A stretch of DNA of 8,194 bases from Nitrospirota bacterium (GCA_015233265.1 JADFXZ010000030.1:8925-17118), one strand, 5' to 3'. Shown: positions 1 through 6,440, numbered from the stretch's first letter. Numbers and translations are program-made. The notes: generated from the sequence alone by a model not told the origin.

Positions 1-1
1 T

Positions 2-970
2 ACTCAGGCCGCGCTCTTGCGTGCCAAACGTGATGAGATAACAGGTAAGTATTTATATGATTTTATGCCTAACCAGTACTGCGCGCTATCGGATGAGAAA
101 GTGCACAGAAGCGAGCAGATTCTTTTCCGTGGCGACGGCGCTTTTATTCACTTACAGATTGTATCGGACATGGTACTTGATGACAAAGAGCAGCCAATCG
201 CGTATATATACTGTTGCATGGATGTTTCAGAGATTAAGGAACAGGAAAAAGAACTTATCAATTATAGTGAGCAGCTTGAGGACATGGTAAGAGAAAGAAC
301 AAAGGAGCTGGAGGAGTCAAACAGGGATTTGGCGGTATCGTTAAAGGAAAAAGAGGTGCTCCTCAAAGAAGTTCACCACAGGGTTAGAAATAGCCTTCAA
401 ATAATCACAAGTATGGTAAATATAAGCGTTTCTAATGTAACCGACCCTGCCTTTCTTTTAGTGTTGAAAAGCAGCTATTCGAGACTCAGGGCAATTGCAC
501 TGTTGCATGACAGCCTGTATGAATCCCCCGACATGGAATCTGTGGGTGTTGGAGATTTTATCAACATCCTTGCCGGTGAGCTGATTTCATTATACGGTGT
601 TCCCATCCCTAATCTGTTAGTAAATACAAATATTGACACACTCAGTATCAACATTATGATGTCTTGCGGGCTGATTCTTAACGAATTGATATCAAACTCG
701 CTCAGGCACGCCTTTGAAAAGACAACTAAGGGAAATATAACAATTTCATTTAACTTAGAAGATAACAATATTTATAAGTTAACGGTTAGTGACAATGGCC
801 GGGGAATGGATGTATCGCGTGATCTGACCGGTGCTTACTCCGGCATTCTGCTTGTCAAAGATTTAGTAAAGAGTAAATTGAAGGGTTCTGTAGAAATTGA
901 CGGCACTCATGGAACGAATATTACAGTGGTCTTTAAAGAAGTAGTTGGAAAATATCATAACGTGGTGTAA
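2..970 (+). CDS. Sensor histidine kinase, PAS-HisKA_2-HATPase (5' partial)
   Basis: The frame is open to the left edge, so the true start lies outside; the TTG at 17 is only the first start-like codon. Residues here are counted from that codon. About 1-75 form the end of a PAS domain, closing with the usual (D)VSEIK-type junction. Residues 75-115 are a charged coiled-coil linker. The H-box around 118-130 reads EVHHRVRNSLQII, the HisKA_2 class, with H121 aligning to the conserved phospho-acceptor. The ATPase domain has an N-box (N222, N227), a G1 box DNGRG (259-263) and a C-terminal GTHGT (296-300). No membrane segment is visible in the part present. Family knowledge: such kinases autophosphorylate and pass phosphate to a receiver. 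The H-box differs from the usual HRVKNNLQ by K to R and N to S. No response regulator follows it; the next genes are convergent. The sensed signal is unknown. Confidence 0.95.
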   Translation, partial: TQAALLRAKRDEITGKYLYDFMPNQYCALSDEKVHRSEQILFRGDGAFIHLQIVSDMVLDDKEQPIAYIYCCMDVSEIKEQEKELINYSEQLEDMVRERTKELEESNRDLAVSLKEKEVLLKEVHHRVRNSLQIITSMVNISVSNVTDPAFLLVLKSSYSRLRAIALLHDSLYESPDMESVGVGDFINILAGELISLYGVPIPNLLVNTNIDTLSINIMMSCGLILNELISNSLRHAFEKTTKGNITISFNLEDNNIYKLTVSDNGRGMDVSRDLTGAYSGILLVKDLVKSKLKGSVEIDGTHGTNITVVFKEVVGKYHNVV

Positions 971-1014
971 CGATTGAGTATTAAAAAGGAGTAGGTCATT
1001 TTCCCGAGTTGAAT

Positions 1015-1310
1015 GTGAGCTCTGAGGCGGCTGGCCTTGGCGGCAGCGTCGACGGCACACTGCCGCCAAGGTCTCCACTTCCCCAGAGGCCGCAGCCCCC
1101 TACTTGTTTTGCCCCTCTTGCGCTGGATGCTGATTCATGTCGTTGGGGCGGCAGGCAAAGTATTTTCTGTCCGGCGTGTACGCGCAATTTCCAGTCTTCG
1201 TGCCCCCCGGGGTGTTTACATTACAAGTCGTCCCATCTGATTTCCCTGTGCAGGCATCGATGGCTGGCTGCGGCGGGATCTTGGGCGGGGCAAAGCCCCC
1301 GTTTGGGCCA
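1015..1310. other. GC-rich island in the convergent junction
   Basis: Hand counts give 185 G+C in 300 bases for 1021-1320 (about 62%), against about 43% in 961-1020 and 42% in 1321-1380. The boundaries are abrupt. An AAGGAG sequence at 986-991 lies just before the left boundary but no good start codon follows it. The segment contains the hairpin at 1035-1071, a short GGGGC-AAA-GCCCC dyad (1287-1299), and the Cys-rich minus-strand frame. Its composition suggests an inserted or horizontally acquired piece, or a repeat, between the plus-strand kinase and the minus-strand cyclase. No transposase or target-site duplication is visible. Confidence 0.65.
1035..1071. repeat. Perfect 12-bp inverted repeat (hairpin)
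   Basis: CCTTGGCGGCAG at 1035-1046 is perfectly complementary to CTGCCGCCAAGG at 1060-1071. The 13-nt loop holds the palindrome CGTCGACG (1047-1054). A further GCGGC/GCCGC pair (1027-1031 and 1089-1093) could extend the stem after internal bulges. It lies 65 bp past the plus-strand kinase stop and, on the other strand, 29 bp past the Cys-rich frame. It may end transcription or protect 3' ends of converging messages. Neither side has a T-run, so it is not a standard intrinsic terminator. Confidence 0.7.
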
Positions 1311-1342
1311 GAATAGTGCCACAGCTGCCACCTTAACAGCAC
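1100..1342 (-). pseudogene. Cys-rich frame, probable fragment of an exported protein
   Basis: This 80-codon frame opens with a GTG at 1340-1342 that overlaps the stop of the upstream receiver-GGDEF gene by 10 bp, with no convincing ribosome binding site. Residues 29-66 look like a real protein segment: four cysteines (C31, C40, C53, C64), a DACTGKSDGTTC start and a later Thr/Gly-rich stretch ending CRP. From memory this resembles a short motif, A-C-x-G-K-x-x-G-x-x-C followed by P-x-G-x-x-x-G-x-C, found near the C-terminus of some bacterial exported proteins. The first 28 residues (including NGGFAPPK, encoded by a GC-rich dyad) look like random or repeat-derived coding, and there is no signal peptide. 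I read it as the 3' end of a gene whose 5' part is lost; a translationally coupled small protein is the alternative. Confidence 0.4.
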
Positions 1343-2640
1343 AAAATATAAAGCGATTTCGCCGCCTCTATAATGCTAAGCAACAGTAATGACGCCTGAT
1401 TATCGAGCGTTATTCCCTTTGAGTTAATATCTTCTAAAAAGCTCTCCCAGTCCTGGATTGTCCAAATCCCATTGTTTGACACGATGAAATTAGCGGTTTC
1501 ATTGCAGAGAAGGGACATGATTTCCTCTATGCCCCCGGCTTTTGGCTGAGGTAACATATAGAATTTCCTCAGTGTTTCGATAATTGCCCCGACATGCGGC
1601 TCTACTGTCTTTGATATAAAAACCCCATGTTCTTTAAGCGCTATTAAAAACTCCATCCATTCGCTGTGTCCCCAACCAGACGTATGTTGCAAGACAAATT
1701 GTAATGAGTGAGACAGTATCGTCTTTATATCTCCAGCTGTCTGTTTGTTTGTGTCATGAAATAATTGATAATTGTTTTTACCGTTTTCCTTCGCACGATA
1801 CATTGCGGCGTCAGCTTTTTTCAGCAGTGTTTCTATGTCGTAACCGTCCGATGGATAAAAACTTATCCCTATGCTGGCGCCTATGGCGCAGTATGGGGTT
1901 TGAAAATGAAACGGCTTTCCTATCGCCACGATTATCTTTAGGGCAAGCGTCTCGGCAACCCCGGCTTCGGAGAGGTTTGTAAGGATAATCATAAACTCGT
2001 CGCCGCCGAAGCGTGCCAGCGTGTCCGAGTCTCGTATCTGGTGTTTTAATCTCTTGGCTATCTCTATTAGTACTATATCTCCTGTGTCGTGCCCCATTCG
2101 GTCATTGATACATTTAAACCCATCGAGGTCTATCATAAGCAGGGCAACATCCTTATTGTTGCGTTTTGCCTGTTTGAGGGCCTGTTCAAACCGGTCAAAA
2201 AACAGTGTGCGGTTTGGAAGTCCGGTAAGGTAATCGTAATGGGCCAGACTTTTGAGTTTGGTTTCCATCTTGTGTTTATACAGGGCGATTTCAATGCTCG
2301 TTTTCAGCTCTTTGGCTTCGACGGGTTTTATTACATAACCAAAAGGCTCGGTTATCTTGGCGCGCTCCACTGTGGAGGCATCCGCGTGGGCGGTGAGATA
2401 GACTATAGGTATATCAAAGCGCATTCTGATTTCATGCGCTGTATCTATGCCGTCCATTGAGCCTTTGATGTGAATATCCATGAGAATCAGCTCAGGTCTG
2501 TCCTGATCAGTCTGTTTTATGGCCTCATCTGCTGACATCACTACCGAAGTGACGATATAGCCGAGCTGCTCCAGGATGCTTTGTATGTATGTGCTGCTTA
2601 TCATCTCGTCTTCTACTATCATAATTCGGATTTTATTCAT
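1333..2640 (-). CDS. Response regulator with GGDEF diguanylate cyclase and duplicated C-terminal module
   Basis: The 435-aa protein has three parts. Residues 1-122 are a receiver: acidic pair E10/D11, phospho-acceptor D55, T83 and K105 are all in place. It resembles the receivers that partner HisKA_2 kinases. Residues 130-296 are a GGDEF domain with DYLTGLPNR (136-144), metal-binding D171, an intact GGDEF (212-216) and an inhibitory-site RxxD (R203-D206) five residues before it. It should therefore make c-di-GMP from two GTP and be product-inhibited. Residues 305-435 match nothing I recognise and consist of two copies of a Trp-containing unit offset by exactly 70 residues. The ATG at 2638-2640 is supported by AAAGGAG ten bases upstream. 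The gene sits 15 bp after the big membrane kinase, its likely phosphodonor. It is soluble, with no membrane segment. Confidence 0.95.
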   Translation of the reverse strand: MNKIRIMIVEDEMISSTYIQSILEQLGYIVTSVVMSADEAIKQTDQDRPELILMDIHIKGSMDGIDTAHEIRMRFDIPIVYLTAHADASTVERAKITEPFGYVIKPVEAKELKTSIEIALYKHKMETKLKSLAHYDYLTGLPNRTLFFDRFEQALKQAKRNNKDVALLMIDLDGFKCINDRMGHDTGDIVLIEIAKRLKHQIRDSDTLARFGGDEFMIILTNLSEAGVAETLALKIIVAIGKPFHFQTPYCAIGASIGISFYPSDGYDIETLLKKADAAMYRAKENGKNNYQLFHDTNKQTAGDIKTILSHSLQFVLQHTSGWGHSEWMEFLIALKEHGVFISKTVEPHVGAIIETLRKFYMLPQPKAGGIEEIMSLLCNETANFIVSNNGIWTIQDWESFLEDINSKGITLDNQASLLLLSIIEAAKSLYILCC

Positions 2641-2650
2641 CGGCTTAACT

Positions 2651-2657
2651 CTCCTTT
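2651..2657 (-). promoter_or_regulatory. Ribosome binding site of the receiver-GGDEF gene
   Basis: AAAGGAG on the minus strand overlaps the TAA stop (2656-2658) of the kinase and lies ten bases before the ATG at 2640. It fixes the start and suggests that translation of the two genes is closely linked. Confidence 0.75.
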
Positions 2658-5592
2658 ATTTATTGTCGTTTTCAAAGTTGATGATAAACTTGCTCCCGCG
2701 CGTCTTGTCTAATTCGATTGTCCCGCCAATTTGCCTCACCAGCAGATTCACTATGTGCAGTCCGAGGCTCTTTGTCTTTCTAAAGTCCAGCGCTTCGGGG
2801 AAACCAACGCCGTTGTCCGAGATTATCATCTCAAATTTGTTGACGCCTTTTGCCTGAATTGAAATGGCGATCTCCCCGATTATTTTATCAGGGAAGGCAT
2901 ACTTTAAGATATTGGTAAATAGTTCATTTATAATCAACCCGCAGGGAACTGCAATATCTACGCCAATTGTGACATTTTCCACGTCCATGTTTAATGCTAC
3001 GCTTTGAGCGTCAACGCCGAAAGAGTTAAACAGCTCTCTTGATAGATTCACTATGTACTCTTTTAAATCCACCTCGGCAAGTCCCTTTGACCTGTATAAT
3101 TTGTCGTGAACCAGCGAAATAGACTTTATCCTGTTCTGGCTTTCGATAAACATATTGCGATACTTCTCATCCTCTATATTATTGAGTTGAAGCCCGATAA
3201 GCCCGGCAACTATTTGCAGGTTGTTCTTTACGCGATGATGTACTTCCCTCATGAGCATGTCTTTTTCCTTAATAGAGTTTAATAAATAATTCTCATATTT
3301 CTTGCGAAGTGTAATGTCAACAGCATACACGGCTATGCCGCTGACGTTATTGCTATCGTCGAAGATAGGATACATATTGCTGAAATAATCAATTTCACCA
3401 CGTTTATCCTCGAAGTTCATAGGTTTGCCGGTGCTTATGACCTCATCGATAAATTTCATACGTGTTTCTGCGACATCATGCATGATAAGGTCTACGACTT
3501 TTGTTCCAACTATCTCGTGGGATTCTTTGTTAAAACGCCTTGCAAACGTATCGTTTACTGTGACAAACATGCCCTTTGTATCGATAAGACAAACGCTCTC
3601 AGTGATGGAGTTCAAGACCGCCCGCATATTGGCCTCAGAAGTGCGATATGCCTTTTCAATCTCTTTTTTCGATGTAATGTCCCGCATCATTCCAATTATT
3701 GCAACAGGCGTACCGCTGGTGTCTTTGATCATGTTGACAACCAGCCATGTGGTATAAAGAGTGCCGTCTTTCTTTTCGCATAAAATCTCTCCACTCCAGA
3801 ATCCGTTGCCATAGACAGTTGCCATTACGCCATTTACTGCAAAGTCCTTATCTTTTGCTAATGTAACGACATCCATGCCAATGCTCTCCGCAAAGGAATA
3901 GCCAGTCATTTCGACAGCGGCCTTGTTAGCATAGATTATCTTGCCTGACATATCCACAATATGAACATCGTCCATGGCCTCTTCTATTGCCCGTGAGAAT
4001 AACCGCAAGTCATTCTCCATCTGCTTACGCACGGTAATATCGCGGAATATTTCCAGCTTTGAAGTGCTGCCGTCCTGATTTACTAAAGGGGTATCGATTA
4101 CATCGTAGGTCTTGCCAGTCTTAGGCATAGTAAATTCCCAGCGCACAGTCTTCCCCTGATACACATCCTCATTCTTGCACCAGGGACAAGCCTCAGAAAG
4201 GCCGTGGAAATATGAATAGCACGTCATACCTTCATATGAACCGAACTCTCTGATGACTACTGGATTTGCGTATTCTATTTCATGAGCCTGATTTACTATA
4301 TAGGTTCCATCCTGAATAGTGTCGAGTATATTTTGTAATTTGTGTTTTTCGTAATTGAGCGAACCCTCCATTAGTTTAAGCCTGGTGATGTCAGCTCCGT
4401 AGATATTTACATAGTCTTTGTCCTGCATTGGCGCTAAAGTGAATTGAAATACCATGTCGTTAAGCGGCATTTCGATAATCCTCATCTGGCCGGAGTCTAG
4501 CGCCGCTCTAATTTCATCGCCCCACTTTGGACCGGCATTGAGATTATCGCCGTCTTTTTGAAACCCCAAATAATCAATCAACGCCATGCTGGATTTATTC
4601 ATATATGTAACGGCAAGTCCGCTTCCTATACGCATCACAGGGAAAGGATTCTCTCCCGGGAACCTTGCCGCGCTTTCCCGGTCTGCCTCGATCGTTCTTT
4701 GTTTATAGTCTATTTGATTTAAAGACATGGATGAGCGTAAGACTATGGCGATAATTATGCCAGTTACAATCAGCGTGTGAAATGCCATTGTGTGCGTTAT
4801 ATCGTAGAGGCCGGAGTGCTGCCCTGCGATAATTATTATGTCCGTCAATAGCGGGGTGATGATGACCGCGGCAAGCAGACGGCGCGCCATTGTGCTGCCT
4901 AGTCCATCCTGGACAAAAAACGCCATTATCCCTTTGTCCGGACGAGCTAATAGCACTGCCACAGATGACATCACAAGCGCCAATGACGTGTGAAACGCCA
5001 TAGCCGTAAACGGTACCATGGGCATTAACGTAACGTCATAGATATAACCCATAAAATTTAGCAGACAAAGCACACCCCAGACAATAGCGATGAGTTGCGC
5101 CGGGCGCTGACCATAACTCGCCTCGACATCTATCAGCAACAGGGAAGCCCCGGCCAGCACAAAGTTTACCGCCGTAACTTTGTCCATTCTGCCAGCGTGC
5201 GACGACATAAGCACATTAGGCGTGTCCATAAACAAGGCCTGGTCGATCCCTATATTCAGATTAAAGAGATATTCAATCAATGTAAGAGAGCTTATCAAAA
5301 TAATTATCGAGGCGCATACCGTACAGACATGCCGCTTGCGGCCATTGGTCTGTAAAAACCACAATGCTAACCCCATTAAGGCAAACATGAGCGCTGCGTT
5401 AGCCTTCATCGCTACCGGCATGAAATGAATTATCTCTATATTTTTGATATTAAACAGCCATGCGGCAAGGACAAAGACGCCAAGGGCGAAGACGAAAGCG
5501 GCGGCAAGTCTGGACATGTTCTTAAATAAGGCCACAGTAGACGCTGAGATAACAGGTATGCCCTGGGTCTGGTCTGAAGTTCTTGTAAACAT
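2656..5592 (-). CDS. Membrane sensor histidine kinase: 8 TM, four PAS, HisKA_2-HATPase
   Basis: A 978-aa kinase. About 27-286 hold eight hydrophobic helices (near 27-47, 61-80, 92-111, 138-155, 166-185, 196-216, 238-257, 266-286), a membrane module seen in front of PAS, kinase and GGDEF proteins, with only short loops outside. Four PAS domains follow: about 310-405, 417-523, 530-642 and 650-763. The second has a CYSYFHG...CPWC signature (C458, H463, C469, C472), suggesting redox or metal sensing. The HisKA_2 H-box EVHHRVKNNLQIV is at 783-795, with H786 the likely phospho-acceptor. The N-box has N889 and N894, G1 is DNGVG (926-930), and G2 is near SLGLHIV (942-948). All catalytic features are intact. 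The ATG at 5590-5592 is preceded by AAAGGGGGG. It should phosphorylate the receiver-GGDEF protein encoded 15 bp downstream, linking membrane input to c-di-GMP. The ligand cannot be told from sequence. Confidence 0.95.
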   Translation of the reverse strand: MFTRTSDQTQGIPVISASTVALFKNMSRLAAAFVFALGVFVLAAWLFNIKNIEIIHFMPVAMKANAALMFALMGLALWFLQTNGRKRHVCTVCASIIILISSLTLIEYLFNLNIGIDQALFMDTPNVLMSSHAGRMDKVTAVNFVLAGASLLLIDVEASYGQRPAQLIAIVWGVLCLLNFMGYIYDVTLMPMVPFTAMAFHTSLALVMSSVAVLLARPDKGIMAFFVQDGLGSTMARRLLAAVIITPLLTDIIIIAGQHSGLYDITHTMAFHTLIVTGIIIAIVLRSSMSLNQIDYKQRTIEADRESAARFPGENPFPVMRIGSGLAVTYMNKSSMALIDYLGFQKDGDNLNAGPKWGDEIRAALDSGQMRIIEMPLNDMVFQFTLAPMQDKDYVNIYGADITRLKLMEGSLNYEKHKLQNILDTIQDGTYIVNQAHEIEYANPVVIREFGSYEGMTCYSYFHGLSEACPWCKNEDVYQGKTVRWEFTMPKTGKTYDVIDTPLVNQDGSTSKLEIFRDITVRKQMENDLRLFSRAIEEAMDDVHIVDMSGKIIYANKAAVEMTGYSFAESIGMDVVTLAKDKDFAVNGVMATVYGNGFWSGEILCEKKDGTLYTTWLVVNMIKDTSGTPVAIIGMMRDITSKKEIEKAYRTSEANMRAVLNSITESVCLIDTKGMFVTVNDTFARRFNKESHEIVGTKVVDLIMHDVAETRMKFIDEVISTGKPMNFEDKRGEIDYFSNMYPIFDDSNNVSGIAVYAVDITLRKKYENYLLNSIKEKDMLMREVHHRVKNNLQIVAGLIGLQLNNIEDEKYRNMFIESQNRIKSISLVHDKLYRSKGLAEVDLKEYIVNLSRELFNSFGVDAQSVALNMDVENVTIGVDIAVPCGLIINELFTNILKYAFPDKIIGEIAISIQAKGVNKFEMIISDNGVGFPEALDFRKTKSLGLHIVNLLVRQIGGTIELDKTRGSKFIINFENDNK

Positions 5593-5615
5593 TCTGAAAT
5601 TGCCCCCCTTTATAT

Positions 5616-5642
5616 ATTATAGTATAAAATGGGTCATGTCAA
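5616..5642 (-). promoter_or_regulatory. Candidate sigma-70 promoter for the kinase-GGDEF operon
   Basis: On the minus strand a perfect TTGACA (5637-5642) is followed after 15 bases by a perfect TATAAT (5616-5621). An alternative -10, TAATAT (5614-5619), gives the usual 17-base spacing. The start of transcription would fall near 5609, leaving a leader of under 20 bases that begins almost at the purine-rich ribosome binding site (AAAGGGGGG, 5602-5610) before the ATG at 5592. The matches are good, but the spacing and very short leader leave doubt. Confidence 0.5.
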
Positions 5643-5656
5643 TGCATAAATCATTT

Positions 5657-5708
5657 AGGGCAATCGCATTAGGAAACTTAGGCAGCAATTTCCTTTACTA
5701 TTAGCCCT
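5657..5708. repeat. Nested short inverted repeats upstream of the operon promoter
   Basis: AGGGC (5657-5661) pairs with GCCCT (5704-5708), and inside it AGGAAA (5671-5676) pairs with TTTCCT (5689-5694). The set lies just upstream of the candidate -35 box of the kinase gene, so it could be a regulator site; it could equally be chance in AT-rich sequence. Confidence 0.25.
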
Positions 5709-5721
5709 GATCAATGCTTTC

Positions 5722-5800
5722 CTGGATTCCCGCATTCGCGGCAATGACAACAGAATGCCGTCTTACCCTGCCTGTTATTCCCGTGCAAACGGGAATCCAG
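5722..5800. repeat. REP/MITE-like interspersed inverted repeat
   Basis: The ends CTGGATTCCCG (5722-5732) and CGGGAATCCAG (5790-5800) are perfect 11-bp inverted repeats. Each end also forms its own hairpin: ATTCCCGT-GCAA-ACGGGAAT (5777-5796) is perfect and ATTCCCGC-ATTC-GCGGCAAT (5726-5745) has one mismatch. Translated, the plus strand gives fragments like SWIPAFAAMT and VIPVQTGIQ, which I recognise as the false peptides produced by a very common short intergenic repeat in many proteobacterial and related genomes. No transposase is encoded, so it would be mobilised in trans, if at all. It separates the two operons and may end transcription from the right-hand one. Confidence 0.8.
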
Positions 5801-5887
5801 AACGTTGCAGGTACGGACAGCAAAAACATTTTGCAATTGGCTCATATGATTACAACTTTGTATAAGAACCTACTGTGTCCCAGATGT

Positions 5888-6181
5888 TCACTCATACCCC
5901 TGATTCGTTAAAATTGAAGCGGCATACGTAAGCCCCGGCGAGTCATTGACAAGGACATGCCTGTCAATTGCCGGCATAGGGATTATAACGCCTGATTCAG
6001 TGCAAGCGTTGATCGCGTAATTATAACCGGCTTTTGCAGTGCGTATGTTTTTGTTTATCATATCTGTTCCACTTGCCTCTGAGTTCTTGATGTTATATAC
6101 CATGCGGGATAAGATCAGTGATAAGATGCCTTCTATGGCCCACTGTCTTACTTCACCGCCTATTACTATGCTGTAGTTCAT
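5888..6181 (-). CDS. Hypothetical 97-aa protein
   Basis: I do not recognise this protein. The frame extends up to 6217, but the ATG at 6179-6181 is the better start: tandem GGAGG sequences (6187-6194) lie five and eight bases upstream. It is soluble-looking, with no signal peptide; residues 12-30 may form an amphipathic helix and 42-58 a second helix. It has a single cysteine (C60). It lies 36 bp after the 58-aa Cys-rich gene on the same strand, suggesting co-transcription behind the NarL-type regulator. It could be a complete small protein or the N-terminal remnant of a longer one: the downstream flank is non-coding and ends in a REP-like repeat, but no continuation of the frame was recognised there. 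Confidence 0.6.
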   Translation of the reverse strand: MNYSIVIGGEVRQWAIEGILSLILSRMVYNIKNSEASGTDMINKNIRTAKAGYNYAINACTESGVIIPMPAIDRHVLVNDSPGLTYAASILTNQGYE

Positions 6182-6217
6182 AGCCGCCTCCTCCTCACAG
6201 TCCCGCTCTTGCAGCAA

Positions 6218-6394
6218 TCAACTCGGCTGACACAGGGAATTAGGTATATGTACTTGTCCAAATCTAAAGAATGGGCATTTCTTGTAACTTTCCATCTCCT
6301 CCAGGCAGTATTCCCTCAACTGAAAGAAGCTGGGAGAATATTCATACGAAACTACCTTAGCGCACATTCTCTTACTGTAAAAAGGACATCTCAT
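6218..6394 (-). CDS. Small Cys-rich protein, 58 aa
   Basis: A short gene with a good ribosome binding site: AGAGGTGG (6401-6408) lies six bases before the ATG at 6392-6394. The protein starts MRCPF and has C3, C11, C30, C40 and C55; C3-P-F and C40-P-F-F mirror each other around an aromatic core that includes YSPSFFQLREYC (19-30). From memory this fits a small-protein pattern (CPF...C...Y-x-P-S-x-F-x-L-x-E-Y-C...CPFF) that I associate with environmental bacteria, but I cannot name a family. Four regularly placed cysteines suggest binding of zinc or an iron-sulfur cluster; that is inference. It has no membrane segment or signal peptide, so it is probably cytoplasmic. It lies 151 bp after the NarL-type regulator and 36 bp before the 97-aa gene, all on the minus strand. 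It may be regulated by, or act with, that system. Confidence 0.7.
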   Translation of the reverse strand: MRCPFYSKRMCAKVVSYEYSPSFFQLREYCLEEMESYKKCPFFRFGQVHIPNSLCQPS

Positions 6395-6440
6395 TTCTCA
6401 CCACCTCTGTCGTTTCTGCCATATCTCAGGCTCTTGGTTT

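Noticed and set aside
1035..1071. Intrinsic terminator or integron attC site
   Set aside because: No T-run follows the stem on either strand, and no attC core sites (GTTRRRY and its complement) flank it.
1009..1389. 126-aa plus-strand frame from a TTG through the GC-rich island
   Set aside because: The stop-free length follows from high GC. The AAGGAG is 17 bases away from the TTG, the sequence is Pro/Cys/Ser-rich without domain character, and it runs into the 3' end of the cyclase on the other strand.
5820..5834. GCAAAA-ACA-TTTTGC as a terminator for the 97-aa gene
   Set aside because: The stem is only six pairs and AT-rich, with no T-run after it on the minus strand.
5714..5911. 65-aa plus-strand frame with SWIPAFAAMT and VIPVQTGIQ
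   Set aside because: These peptides are the well-known false translation of the interspersed inverted repeat at 5722-5800.
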